From positions 1 to 64,000 of the forward strand of contig CAMDQT010000016.1 in the NCBI GenBank assembly GCA_945906305.1: a stretch of 64,000 nt of DNA, in the 5' to 3' direction. The translations under genes were made by a program, and so were the position numbers. Source of the stretch: Ferrithrix thermotolerans DSM 19514. Lineage in GTDB: Bacteria > Actinomycetota > Acidimicrobiia > Acidimicrobiales > CAIXPF01. Below the pieces are notes generated by a model that was not told the DNA's origin, searched no databases, and was given only the letters and a program-made list of their open reading frames with translations. Shown here piece by piece: positions 1 through 7,753 of the stretch (position 1 is the stretch's first letter; the number at the start of each line of letters is the position of its first letter).

Positions 1-408
1 GACCGCGCCGACCGCATGGCCGATGGGCCGACGGGCCGACCCTCGGTCTGGCTGGCCAACCTCGGCCCAGTGGCGGTACACACTGCCCGGGCGAGCTTTG
101 CCAAGAACTTCTTCGAGGTTGGTGGCATTCGTGCCATCGGTAACGACGGGTTCGCCCGCCCCGAGGATGCAGTGGCGGCCTTCGCTGCCTCCCGTAGTAC
201 CCGGGCAGTCATCTGCTCCTCCGACGCGGTCTACGCCGAACTCGCCACCGCCACCGCCACCGCGCTCAAGAACGCGGGCTGCGCGACGCTGTACCTGGCG
301 GGCAACCCGGGCGATGCCCGCTCCGCTTACGAGGCGGCGGGGATCGACGAGTTCGTCTTCCTCGGCTGTGACCTGCTCGACATCCTCGGTCGAGCCCTCG
401 AGCGCTGA
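1..408 (+). CDS. mutA: Methylmalonyl-CoA mutase small subunit, C-terminal part
   Basis: The reading frame is open from the first base of the window and ends at 408, so only the last 135 residues are present. They match the C-terminal, cobalamin-domain-like end of the small (non-catalytic) subunit of heterodimeric methylmalonyl-CoA mutase, with a Rossmann-like alternation and a glycine-rich stretch around [10 protein letters not shown]. In this family the small subunit pairs with MutB, which binds B12 and catalyses interconversion of methylmalonyl-CoA and succinyl-CoA in the cytoplasm. The assignment rests largely on the mutB gene 89 bp downstream on the same strand. An ATG at 16 is in frame but is only an internal Met. 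The real start lies outside the window. Confidence 0.85.
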   Translation, partial: DRADRMADGPTGRPSVWLANLGPVAVHTARASFAKNFFEVGGIRAIGNDGFARPEDAVAAFAASRSTRAVICSSDAVYAELATATATALKNAGCATLYLAGNPGDARSAYEAAGIDEFVFLGCDLLDILGRALER

Positions 409-497
409 TCCATCTAAGCACCCCTCCGGCGCCGGTCTTGGTTTCTCGACCGCGCCGAAGGCCGACCCGTAAAGTTCCCCCCGGAGGTTCCGCCCTG

Positions 498-2708
498 ATG
501 AGCTCAATCCCCGATTTCGCCGCCGTCGACCTCGGCCCCCTACACGCTTCTCCGCCCGATAGCACGGCCTGGGCAACCGCCGTGCAGGCCGCAACGGGCC
601 AAGGCCCCGAGGACCTCGGCTGGGACAGCCCCGAAGGCATTGCCATCAAGCCGTTGTACACCGCCGCGGACCGCGACGGACTGGACTTCGTCGACGGCTA
701 TCCCGGTATTGCCCCTTACCTCCGCGGCCCCTACCCCACCATGTACGTGAACCAGCCGTGGACCGTGCGCCAATACGCCGGCTTCTCCACTGCGGAAGCC
801 TCCAACGCCTTCTACCGCCGCAACCTCTCCGCCGGCCAGAAGGGACTATCCATCGCCTTCGACCTCGCCACCCACCGCGGCTACGACTCGGACCACCCCA
901 GAGTGGTGGGCGATGTCGGCATGGCAGGCGTGGCCATCGACTCGATCTACGACATGCGTCAACTCTTTGACGGCATCCCACTCGATGACATGACCGTGTC
1001 GATGACCATGAACGGTGCGGTGCTTCCGGTGATGGCGCTGTACATCGTGGCGGCCGAGGAACAGGGGGTGACCCCCAAACAACTCGGTGGGACCATCCAA
1101 AACGACATCCTCAAAGAGTTCATGGTCCGCAATACCTACATCTACCCGCCGGCGCCTTCGATGCGGATCATCTCGGACATCTTCCGCTACACGTCGCGCC
1201 ACATGCCGCGGTTCAACTCCATCTCCATCAGCGGCTATCACATGCAAGAGGCCGGCGCCACCGCCGATCTCGAACTCGCCTACACCCTGGCCGATGGCGT
1301 GCAGTACCTGCGGGCAGGCACCGAGGCTGGGCTCGCGGTGGATGCGTTCGCTCCTCGGCTCAGCTTCTTTTGGGCGATCGGCATGAACTTCTTCATGGAG
1401 GTCGCCAAACTGCGGGCGGCGCGGCTGCTGTGGGCCAAGCTGGTCAAGCCGTTCGGCCCGACAGACCAACGATCGCTGTCGTTGCGTACCCACAGCCAAA
1501 CTTCGGGCTGGTCGCTCACCGCGCAGGATGTCTACAACAACGTGATCCGTACCTGTGTCGAGGCCATGGCCGCCACCCAGGGCCACACCCAGAGCTTGCA
1601 CACCAACTCCTTCGACGAGGCACTGGCGTTGCCCACCGACTTCTCCGCTCGCATCGCCCGTAACACCCAATTGGTCCTCCAGCAGGAGTCGGGGACCTGC
1701 GCGGTCATCGACCCGTGGGGCGGCAGCTACTACGTGGAACGGCTCACTGCGGACCTCGCCGCCAAAGCCTGGGCCCACATCAGCGAGGTCGAGGCGATGG
1801 GCGGGATGGCGGAGGCCATCAACGCTGGGGTACCCAAGCTGCGCATCGAGGAGGCCGCGGCCCGCACCCAGGCCCGCATCGACGCCGGCCGCCAGACCGC
1901 CGTCGGAGTGAACAAGTACCGCCTCGACCACGAGCCGCCGGTAGACGTGCTCAAGGTGGACAACGCCGCGGTACGGGCCGGACAGATCGCCAAGCTCGAA
2001 CGCTTGCGGGCCGAACGCGACCCCCAAGCGGTGCAGAGCACGCTCGATGCACTCACCACCGCCGCAGACCGCGGCGATGCCAACCTGCTCGATCTGTCTG
2101 TCGCCGCGGCCCGCGCCAAGGCCACCGTCGGGGAGATCTCCAACGCCATGGAGAAGGTTTTCGGCCGCCACGTGGCCCAGATCCGCATCATCAGCGGCGT
2201 GTACTCCCGGGAGGTCGGCATGACAAACGCGACCGTGCAACGGGCCAAGGAACTCGTGGAGTCCTTCGAGGCCCACGACGGGCGACGGCCACGGCTACTC
2301 GTCGCCAAGATGGGACAGGACGGCCATGACCGCGGTCAGAAGGTGATCGCCACCGGCTTTGCCGATCTCGGCTTCGACGTGGACATCGGCCCGCTGTTCC
2401 AAACCCCGGCTGAGGTGGCCGGCCAGGCGGTAGATGCGGACGTGCACGTAGTCGGCGTCAACTCCCTCGCCGCAGGACACCTCACCCTGGTACCCGAGCT
2501 GAAAGCACAGCTCGAGGCCCTCGGCCGCGGGGATATCCTGATTGTGGTCGGCGGGGTCGTACCGCCCCAGGACTACGACGCGTTGCTCGCGGCCGGTGCT
2601 ACTGCCATCTACCCGCCGGGCACCGTGGTGGCTGAGGCCGCCGTGGACCTGCTCGGCAAGCTCAGTGAGCTGCTCGGCCATTCGGGCCCGCACGGACCTG
2701 CGGCCTGA
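498..2708 (+). CDS. mutB: Methylmalonyl-CoA mutase large (catalytic) subunit
   Basis: 736 residues, the usual size for MutB. It catalyses the B12-dependent rearrangement of (R)-methylmalonyl-CoA to succinyl-CoA. The N-terminal TIM barrel carries the conserved [17 protein letters not shown] and [12 protein letters not shown] stretches. The C-terminal B12 domain shows DGHDRG (the lower-ligand DxHxxG motif) followed by NSLAAGH and VVGGVVPP. The ATG at 498 was chosen because GGAGG lies at 483-487. The frame is open further upstream to 438, but those 20 residues look unrelated to the family. It sits between mutA and meaB, the standard order for a mutase operon. Confidence 0.97.
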   Translation: MSSIPDFAAVDLGPLHASPPDSTAWATAVQAATGQGPEDLGWDSPEGIAIKPLYTAADRDGLDFVDGYPGIAPYLRGPYPTMYVNQPWTVRQYAGFSTAEASNAFYRRNLSAGQKGLSIAFDLATHRGYDSDHPRVVGDVGMAGVAIDSIYDMRQLFDGIPLDDMTVSMTMNGAVLPVMALYIVAAEEQGVTPKQLGGTIQNDILKEFMVRNTYIYPPAPSMRIISDIFRYTSRHMPRFNSISISGYHMQEAGATADLELAYTLADGVQYLRAGTEAGLAVDAFAPRLSFFWAIGMNFFMEVAKLRAARLLWAKLVKPFGPTDQRSLSLRTHSQTSGWSLTAQDVYNNVIRTCVEAMAATQGHTQSLHTNSFDEALALPTDFSARIARNTQLVLQQESGTCAVIDPWGGSYYVERLTADLAAKAWAHISEVEAMGGMAEAINAGVPKLRIEEAAARTQARIDAGRQTAVGVNKYRLDHEPPVDVLKVDNAAVRAGQIAKLERLRAERDPQAVQSTLDALTTAADRGDANLLDLSVAAARAKATVGEISNAMEKVFGRHVAQIRIISGVYSREVGMTNATVQRAKELVESFEAHDGRRPRLLVAKMGQDGHDRGQKVIATGFADLGFDVDIGPLFQTPAEVAGQAVDADVHVVGVNSLAAGHLTLVPELKAQLEALGRGDILIVVGGVVPPQDYDALLAAGATAIYPPGTVVAEAAVDLLGKLSELLGHSGPHGPAA

Positions 2709-2751
2709 TTTCGGGCTCGGCGCAACCTGCAGTGCGTCCCAACCCAGCCGG

Positions 2752-2757
2752 TAGCGT
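2752..2757 (+). promoter_or_regulatory. Candidate -10 (TAGCGT) for leaderless meaB
   Basis: The hexamer TAGCGT fits TANNNT and lies 8 nt before the GTG start of meaB, which has no visible Shine-Dalgarno sequence. This spacing would put the transcription start at or next to the start codon. No -35 is evident. meaB may also be read through from mutB. Confidence 0.35.
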
Positions 2758-2765
2758 GATCATCC

Positions 2766-3782
2766 GTGGCGCCGACCCTCACGCTTGACGAGTACTACGA
2801 CGGTGTCCTAGCCCGCAATCGCATGATCGTGTCGCGGGCGGTGACCCTGGTTGAGTCCACCCGGCCCGCCCATCAGGAGCTCGCTCAGGCTCTGCTCATC
2901 CGCCTGGCACCCCATAGCGGTGCCGCGCACCGGGTGGGCATCACCGGCGTGCCCGGGGTGGGAAAATCGACCTTTATCGAGCGGTTCGGTATGCAACTCA
3001 CCGGCCTCGGTCACCGGGTGGCCGTCCTCGCGGTCGACCCAACCTCCTCCCGCACCGGGGGCTCGATCCTGGGCGACAAGACCCGCATGCCACAGCTGTC
3101 GACCGACCCGGCGGCGTTCGTGCGTCCGTCGCCCTCCCGCGGCACGCTGGGTGGCGTGACCCGAACCACGCGGGAGACGATCGTCGTGGTGGAAGCGGCG
3201 GGCTACGACGTGGTCCTGGTGGAAACCGTCGGGGTCGGCCAATCCGAGACGATCGTGGCGGACATGGTCGACTTCTTTCTCGTGCTGATGCTGGCGGGAG
3301 CGGGCGACGACTTACAGGGCATCAAGAAGGGCATCCTCGAACTTGCCGATCTGCTCGCCGTCAACAAGGCCGACGGCAACAACGTCAAGCGGGCCACGGC
3401 GGCGGCAGCGGATTACGCCGCGGCCGTTCATCTCATTACCCCTTCGGGGGCATTGTGGCAGCCTCCGGTGATGACCTGTTCGGGCCAGACGGGTGGAGGT
3501 CTGGACGCGATCTGGTCCCATATCGAGCGCCACCGCCAGCTCCTGGAAGGGACCGGCGATTGGGCCGCGCGTCGTCGCGCCCAGCAGCTGCGCTGGATGT
3601 GGGCCATGGTCGAGGGGCGTTTACTCGAACATCTGCACTCGCGCACCCATCATCTTGCCCAGCGTCTCGAACCGATGGTGCAGGCGGGAACGCTCACCGC
3701 CGCCCTCGCCGCCGAACAACTCCTCGCCGCCTTCGAGAACGATCCGGGGCGCGAGTCCCCCGACGTATCCTCGGCGCCCTAG
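2766..3782 (+). CDS. meaB: MeaB/ArgK-type G-protein chaperone of methylmalonyl-CoA mutase
   Basis: 338 residues. MeaB is a P-loop GTPase that gates cobalamin loading into methylmalonyl-CoA mutase and protects the enzyme from inactivation. The Walker A motif GVPGVGKST is present, followed by the conserved [20 protein letters not shown] region, the [10 protein letters not shown] switch region and the guanine-specificity motif NKADG. The extended helical C-terminus is also typical. GTG at 2766 starts a family-like N-terminus. It lies 57 bp after mutB, which supports a mutase-specific role rather than another G3E GTPase. Confidence 0.95.
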   Translation: MAPTLTLDEYYDGVLARNRMIVSRAVTLVESTRPAHQELAQALLIRLAPHSGAAHRVGITGVPGVGKSTFIERFGMQLTGLGHRVAVLAVDPTSSRTGGSILGDKTRMPQLSTDPAAFVRPSPSRGTLGGVTRTTRETIVVVEAAGYDVVLVETVGVGQSETIVADMVDFFLVLMLAGAGDDLQGIKKGILELADLLAVNKADGNNVKRATAAAADYAAAVHLITPSGALWQPPVMTCSGQTGGGLDAIWSHIERHRQLLEGTGDWAARRRAQQLRWMWAMVEGRLLEHLHSRTHHLAQRLEPMVQAGTLTAALAAEQLLAAFENDPGRESPDVSSAP

Positions 3783-3895
3783 CGCAACCGGCAATCGGTG
3801 CTCGGCCTGCCGGTGCCCAGGCGGCAGTGGTCCCCGCACATGACCCCAGCGCGGTTTCGTACGGTCGTTTACCCCGATTGCTCAGAGCATCGCTC

Positions 3896-3901
3896 TAGCA
3901 T
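3896..3901 (+). promoter_or_regulatory. Candidate -10 (TAGCAT) for leaderless whiB
   Basis: TAGCAT ends 7 nt before the ATG of the WhiB gene and no ribosome-binding site is visible. This fits an actinobacterial leaderless transcript starting at the A of ATG. Confidence 0.45.
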
Positions 3902-3908
3902 CGTCACC

Positions 3909-4229
3909 ATGGATGATGCCAACCGGGATAGGCCGGTGTGGTTGCTACCGCGGTGGTCCCAACAGGGGTGGATGGCGGACCGGGCTTGCTCCGGGGAGAC
4001 CCACCTCTTTTTTCCCCCGCCGGCCGAACGCCCCCGGTCGCGGTTCAAGCGGGAGGCATCCGCCCGCGCTGTCTGCCAGTCGTGTCCGGTTCTGCTCGAG
4101 TGCCGCACCTACGCCCGGATACACCATGAACACGGGTTCTGGGGCGGCGAGACCGAGGAGCAGCGTGTCCAGGCCGGGTTCGTCCCCGCCCATCCCGTGG
4201 GAGCCTCTCGGCTCAGCGCCGCGGTCTGA
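3909..4229 (+). CDS. WhiB-family iron-sulfur transcription regulator
   Basis: 106 residues. The four cluster-binding cysteines of the Wbl family are visible at about C27, C56, C59 and C65, in the contexts ACSGETHLFFPP and VCQSCPVLLEC. They are followed by the GFWGGETEEQR turn that is diagnostic for WhiB proteins, which are restricted to actinobacteria and their phages. These small cytoplasmic proteins hold a 4Fe-4S cluster and usually act through the sigma factor. The ATG at 3909 was chosen over upstream in-frame codons because the family starts close to this point and because of the TAGCAT hexamer 7 nt before it. Which WhiB subtype it is cannot be told. It may or may not regulate the neighbouring propionate genes. 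Confidence 0.93.
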   Translation: MDDANRDRPVWLLPRWSQQGWMADRACSGETHLFFPPPAERPRSRFKREASARAVCQSCPVLLECRTYARIHHEHGFWGGETEEQRVQAGFVPAHPVGASRLSAAV

Positions 4230-4249
4230 ACCTCCGCTGGAGCGCGTCG

Positions 4250-4265
4250 GGTGGCCGAGGCCACC
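4250..4265. terminator. Small hairpin between convergent genes
   Basis: GGTGGC and GCCACC form a 6-bp stem with a CGAG loop, midway between the ends of whiB (plus) and the acyl-CoA ligase gene (minus). There is no clear T-run on either strand, so it is only a weak bidirectional terminator candidate. Confidence 0.35.
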
Positions 4266-4277
4266 ACAGCCTTCGCC

Positions 4278-5795
4278 CTACTCGCGGGCTAACTCGGTTT
4301 TGAGCACCTTGCCCATGGCATTGCGCGGCAAGCTGTCCATGAGGATGATCCGCTTCGGACGCTTGTAGCGCGCCAGACGGTCGCCCACGAAGGCCACGAG
4401 GGCCTCACCGCTAACGGAGCCATCGGTCTCGCAAAACGCGGTCACTGCCTCGCCCCATTCGGGGTCCGCCACGCCGATCACGGCAGCATCGAGCACCGCG
4501 GGGTGCTCTCGCAACGCGTCCTCCACCTCCCGGGGATACACGTTGTAACCGCCGCTGATGATGAGTTCCTTTAACCGGGCCACCAAGATGAGATAGCCCG
4601 CCTCGTCGTACACCCCGGCGTCGCCGGTGTGGAAAAAGCCGTCCTCGGTGAAGGACTCGACGTCGGCTTGTGGGCGCCCCAGGTACCCGGCGAACACATT
4701 CGGCCCCTTCACGAGCACCTCGGAGTTGACCGGGTCGAGCTTGACCTCGACACCGGGCAGCGGAAGACCCACCGTGCCCGCCCGGCGTTCGCCGACGTAG
4801 GGATTGGACACCAGCATCAGCGTTTCGGTCATGCCATAGCGCTCCAGTACCCGCGCCCCACTGGCTCGCTCGATGGCCTGCTGGACCGTCGTTGGCAAGG
4901 GCGCCGAACCGCTCACCACCAGGCGCAGCCGGGCCAGCGCGTCGGCGCGGGGCGAGGCAGCGAGCCTGTGGTACATCGTTGGCACCCCGAAAAACATCGT
5001 TGCCCGACCGGCCTCCGCCGTGTCGAGCACCGCGTCGGGTTCGAAGCGAGGGCTTAGCAACACCGACGCCCCGGCGACGAGACTGCCGTGCAGCCCCACA
5101 CCGAGACCGTGCAGGTGAAACAGCGGCAGGCACAGAAACAGGCGATCCTCCGCCGTCCAGCGCCAGGCGAGGCGCACCGCCTCGGCCGAGGCCAACAGGT
5201 TGGCGTGGCTAAGCAAGGCCCCCTTAGGACGCCCAGTGGTGCCAGAGGTGTAGGCGAGCAGCCCCACTGAGGCCAAGGTCGCCTCGTCGAGGCTGGGCAC
5301 GACGCTATCGGGCACCGCAAGGTCCGGGCCCAGCACCGTCAGATCGGCGGACGCCTCACGAAGCCACCCCGCACGCTCGCGGTCATCGACGATGGCCAGC
5401 ACCGGTTTGGCGTCAGACACGATATGAGCCAATTCGGCCGCCCGGTAGGCCGTATTGGTCGGCACGACGGTCAGGCCCAAGCGCAGGGCGGCAAGGTGTG
5501 CAATGGCCAGTTCGAGGGTCGCGTCGCAGCTGCACAGAACCCGGTCGCCGGCGTTGAGGCCCAGCCCGGCGAGGCGACCGGCGGCCCGCGCAGTGGCATC
5601 GTCAAGTTCGGCCCCGGTGAGCGAGCGTCCATCGACATCGGCGAGAAAGACCTGCGTCGGTTCCCGGCGCCAATGGCCGACCATACGCGCAGTGAGGTTG
5701 GCCGCCGGCGCAAGATCGATGTTGTCGGGGCCCACGCCAGGCGGCAGGTGTGCCGCCCACAGACCACGGGCACCAGCCGAATCAGAGCTCGCCAT
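4278..5795 (-). CDS. AMP-forming acyl-CoA synthetase (ANL family)
   Basis: 505 residues. Enzymes of this family activate a carboxylic acid with ATP to an acyl-adenylate and then to the CoA thioester. The P-loop-like motif AYTSGTTGRPKGALLSH is intact. RYGMTETLM, the hinge region around ILVARLKELIISGGYNVYP and the C-terminal catalytic lysine context PRNAMGKVLK are also present. The length and these motifs resemble malonyl- or medium/long-chain acyl-CoA ligases; the substrate cannot be read from sequence. The ATG at 5795 is preferred over the TTG directly before it, because TAGCCT lies 8 nt upstream of the ATG. The gene is 18 bp downstream of the start of the RNA methyltransferase gene region but transcribed separately from it. 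Confidence 0.9.
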   Translation of the reverse strand: MASSDSAGARGLWAAHLPPGVGPDNIDLAPAANLTARMVGHWRREPTQVFLADVDGRSLTGAELDDATARAAGRLAGLGLNAGDRVLCSCDATLELAIAHLAALRLGLTVVPTNTAYRAAELAHIVSDAKPVLAIVDDRERAGWLREASADLTVLGPDLAVPDSVVPSLDEATLASVGLLAYTSGTTGRPKGALLSHANLLASAEAVRLAWRWTAEDRLFLCLPLFHLHGLGVGLHGSLVAGASVLLSPRFEPDAVLDTAEAGRATMFFGVPTMYHRLAASPRADALARLRLVVSGSAPLPTTVQQAIERASGARVLERYGMTETLMLVSNPYVGERRAGTVGLPLPGVEVKLDPVNSEVLVKGPNVFAGYLGRPQADVESFTEDGFFHTGDAGVYDEAGYLILVARLKELIISGGYNVYPREVEDALREHPAVLDAAVIGVADPEWGEAVTAFCETDGSVSGEALVAFVGDRLARYKRPKRIILMDSLPRNAMGKVLKTELARE

Positions 5796-5803
5796 CAACG
5801 TGC

Positions 5804-5809
5804 AGGCTA
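5804..5809 (-). promoter_or_regulatory. Candidate -10 (TAGCCT) for leaderless acyl-CoA ligase gene
   Basis: On the minus strand TAGCCT is 8 nt upstream of the ATG at 5795, and there is no ribosome-binding site. It falls just outside the 3' end of the upstream methyltransferase gene, so the ligase could have its own promoter. Confidence 0.35.
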
Positions 5810-5813
5810 ACGC

Positions 5814-6626
5814 TCACACCAAGCCAACCGTGGCGAAAGCGATGGCTGCCGCCGCAGCCGCGTTGAGTGAGTCGATACCGGGCCGCATCGGGATACGAAC
5901 GGCCTTGTCGGCGGCGGCGAGCGCGGCCCGGGTGAGTCCGTCTGCCTCGCTGCCCAGCAGCACCGCGACTTTGGCCGCGCGCCGAGGCACCGTAAGCGGC
6001 TCGGCGGCGGTGGGGGTCAACGCCAGCACCTCAAAGCCTTGCCGGTGCAGCCGGTCAAGGCCGTCGGGCCACGGATCGAGCCGGGCCCACGCCAGCCGCA
6101 GGACCTCGCCCATGGACACTCGCACGGTGCGGCGGTACAACGGGTCCGCGCAACGGGGGCTGAGCAGGATGGCGTCGATGCCCAAAGCCGACGCGCTGCG
6201 GAACAGGGCGCCGAGGTTGGCTTGGTCCGTGAGATCCTCCAGCACCGCCAGCCGACGAGAACCGGCGATGAGTTGGTCGGGGTCCGCCACCGGTGGCCGT
6301 TGCACCGCGGCCAGAACCCCACGATGCACGTCGAATCCGGACACCGCGGCGAGCAGCGCCGGTTGGGCGACCAGCACCGACGGCGCGGCGGGCAGCACAT
6401 CAGCGAGGCGGGCCGCGGCGTGAGGGGTCACCACCACGGTGCGGACGTGCTGCGGACAATGCTCAAGGACCCGTCGTACGACGTGCAGGGACTCGGCGAG
6501 GAATAGACCATCGGGGCCCTCGGGCGATCGCCGCCACTGAGCGTCAGTCAGATTGCGGAACGGATCGAGCGCCGGATCGGCGGGATCCACCACGACACGA
6601 CGAAGGGAGCCTTGGCCGTGGCTCAC
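5814..6626 (-). CDS. SpoU/TrmH-family RNA 2'-O-methyltransferase
   Basis: 270 residues. The three SPOUT signatures are visible in order in the C-terminal half: DLTDQANLGALFRSASALG (motif 1), VAVLLGSEADGL (motif 2) and IPMRPGIDSLNAAAAAAIA (motif 3). Together they form the trefoil knot that binds S-adenosylmethionine and contacts the catalytic arginine and asparagine. The N-terminal third is a substrate-binding domain like those in rRNA methyltransferases of the TsnR/RlmB type. The GTG start at 6626 overlaps the stop of the Nudix gene by 4 bp (GTGA), indicating translational coupling. The frame is open further upstream, but only inside the Nudix gene. The RNA target is not identifiable. Confidence 0.9.
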   Translation of the reverse strand: MSHGQGSLRRVVVDPADPALDPFRNLTDAQWRRSPEGPDGLFLAESLHVVRRVLEHCPQHVRTVVVTPHAAARLADVLPAAPSVLVAQPALLAAVSGFDVHRGVLAAVQRPPVADPDQLIAGSRRLAVLEDLTDQANLGALFRSASALGIDAILLSPRCADPLYRRTVRVSMGEVLRLAWARLDPWPDGLDRLHRQGFEVLALTPTAAEPLTVPRRAAKVAVLLGSEADGLTRAALAAADKAVRIPMRPGIDSLNAAAAAAIAFATVGLV

Positions 6627-7504
6627 GTGCCCCCACGGCGCAGCTTGACCCAGCCGAACTCCGTGTCGGGGTCGCCGTCCTGCCATCCGGGTTCGCCCGG
6701 GAGCAGAATCCGGTAGATCTCGCCCTCACGTTGAACGCGGATCTGGTGGGGTTCTAGATCGAGCGCGGCCGCGGACACCGCATCGGCGGCGCGGGCGAAG
6801 GGCAGCAGGCACATGAGCATGCGGGCAGTGGGCGACATCATCGCCATCTGGTCGGCCTGCCAGCGCTGAACCGCCAACGCGGGAGCCACCCATTCGTGAT
6901 GCACGATTTCGTTGTCGTCATGGGCGGCGACCTGTCCGGCAGGCGCCGCGGCGAGGAAAAAACGGGTGTCGAACCGGCGCGGCGGCCCGACCGGGGTGAT
7001 CCAATGGCCGATGTAGTGGATACGTGCCGCGTCGAGCACCACAGATTCCTCCGCGATGATGTCGGCGAAGGTTCGTGTGCCACCGTTGAGGTCCGCCCGG
7101 TGCCGCTCAAGACGGGCCACGGTTTGCGGGCTGGACACGTCGATGGCTTCGCCGTCCGAGGCCCGCCGGGCCAGCAGGATGCCAGCTTCCTCAAAGCACT
7201 CGCGCAACGCCGCCACCCAATAGGCCAGACCGCCGTGGGACACACCGAGCCGACGGTTGGCCTCGGCCGCATCGAGGCCAACCACGTGGCCCGCGGCAAT
7301 CGCCTCGTCCTGGTCATCGACGCGACCCCCCGGATAGACCCACATGTCCCCGCCGAACACGGCCTGGGAGGTGCGGCGCAGCATCAGGACCCGCAGTTCG
7401 TCGCCGCGGGCGGTGGCCACGTCCTCCACCACCATCACCGTGGCCGCGGGGCGGATCGGAACCGTGGTCACGTCGAACTCGGCGTCGTCGGTCATCGGGG
7501 GCAT
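6623..7504 (-). CDS. Nudix hydrolase with an expanded Nudix box (NUDT19/CoA-diphosphatase-like)
   Basis: 293 residues from the ATG at 7504; a second ATG lies at 7495. The first half of the Nudix motif (PGGRVD, residues 58-63) and the second half (RECFEEAGI, residues 101-109) are separated by about 27 residues more than in a canonical box. This insertion is characteristic of NUDT19-type CoA or acyl-CoA diphosphatases. The catalytic glutamates are retained. These enzymes cleave a pyrophosphate bond in nucleoside-diphosphate derivatives. It lies upstream of, and overlaps by 4 bp, the RNA methyltransferase gene. Neighbouring acyl-CoA genes make a CoA-linked role reasonable, but that is inference. 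Confidence 0.8.
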   Translation of the reverse strand: MPPMTDDAEFDVTTVPIRPAATVMVVEDVATARGDELRVLMLRRTSQAVFGGDMWVYPGGRVDDQDEAIAAGHVVGLDAAEANRRLGVSHGGLAYWVAALRECFEEAGILLARRASDGEAIDVSSPQTVARLERHRADLNGGTRTFADIIAEESVVLDAARIHYIGHWITPVGPPRRFDTRFFLAAAPAGQVAAHDDNEIVHHEWVAPALAVQRWQADQMAMMSPTARMLMCLLPFARAADAVSAAALDLEPHQIRVQREGEIYRILLPGEPGWQDGDPDTEFGWVKLRRGGT

Positions 7505-7692
7505 TGCCGTCTTTCGAACAGGACGCCCGATTGGTGCGTCATGGACAACAGCCTGCCATCTGCAGCCAACGAGCCAATGAACCTGCCCTTCGGCCACCAT
7601 TGGGCGAAGGTGGCTGAGCCACGGTAGCGCCGCTCGATTCGCGGCCGAAGCCCGGGCCGGCACGGCTCGCCCCCCGGCCGCGTGTGCGGCGC

Positions 7693-7698
7693 TATCGT
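7693..7698 (+). promoter_or_regulatory. Candidate -10 (TATCGT) for the uORF/P-loop transcript
   Basis: TATCGT lies 7 nt before an ATG at 7706 that opens a 15-codon ORF coupled to the P-loop gene. The flanking sequence is very GC-rich and no -35 is seen. The spacing implies a leaderless transcript beginning at the small ORF. Confidence 0.5.
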
Positions 7699-7705
7699 GG
7701 GTGCG

Positions 7706-7753
7706 ATGGTGACGGTTCAGGCACGGCGCCGACCTGCCGACAACCAGTATTGA
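7706..7753 (+). CDS. Small upstream ORF (15 aa) coupled to the P-loop gene
   Basis: ATG at 7706 opens MVTVQARRRPADNQY and ends with a TGA whose last base is the A of the ATG of the next gene (TGATG). It has no ribosome-binding site but sits 7 nt behind TATCGT, so it would be read as a leaderless message. Ribosomes finishing here would be placed exactly on the start of the P-loop gene. The peptide has no recognisable domain. It could be only a device for translating the downstream gene, which lacks a good Shine-Dalgarno sequence of its own. The evidence is positional. Confidence 0.5.
   Translation: MVTVQARRRPADNQY

Noticed and set aside
846-2276. A 476-codon open frame antisense to mutB
   Set aside because: It mirrors mutB in the usual high-GC shadow frame, has no motif or ribosome-binding site, and mutB is certain.
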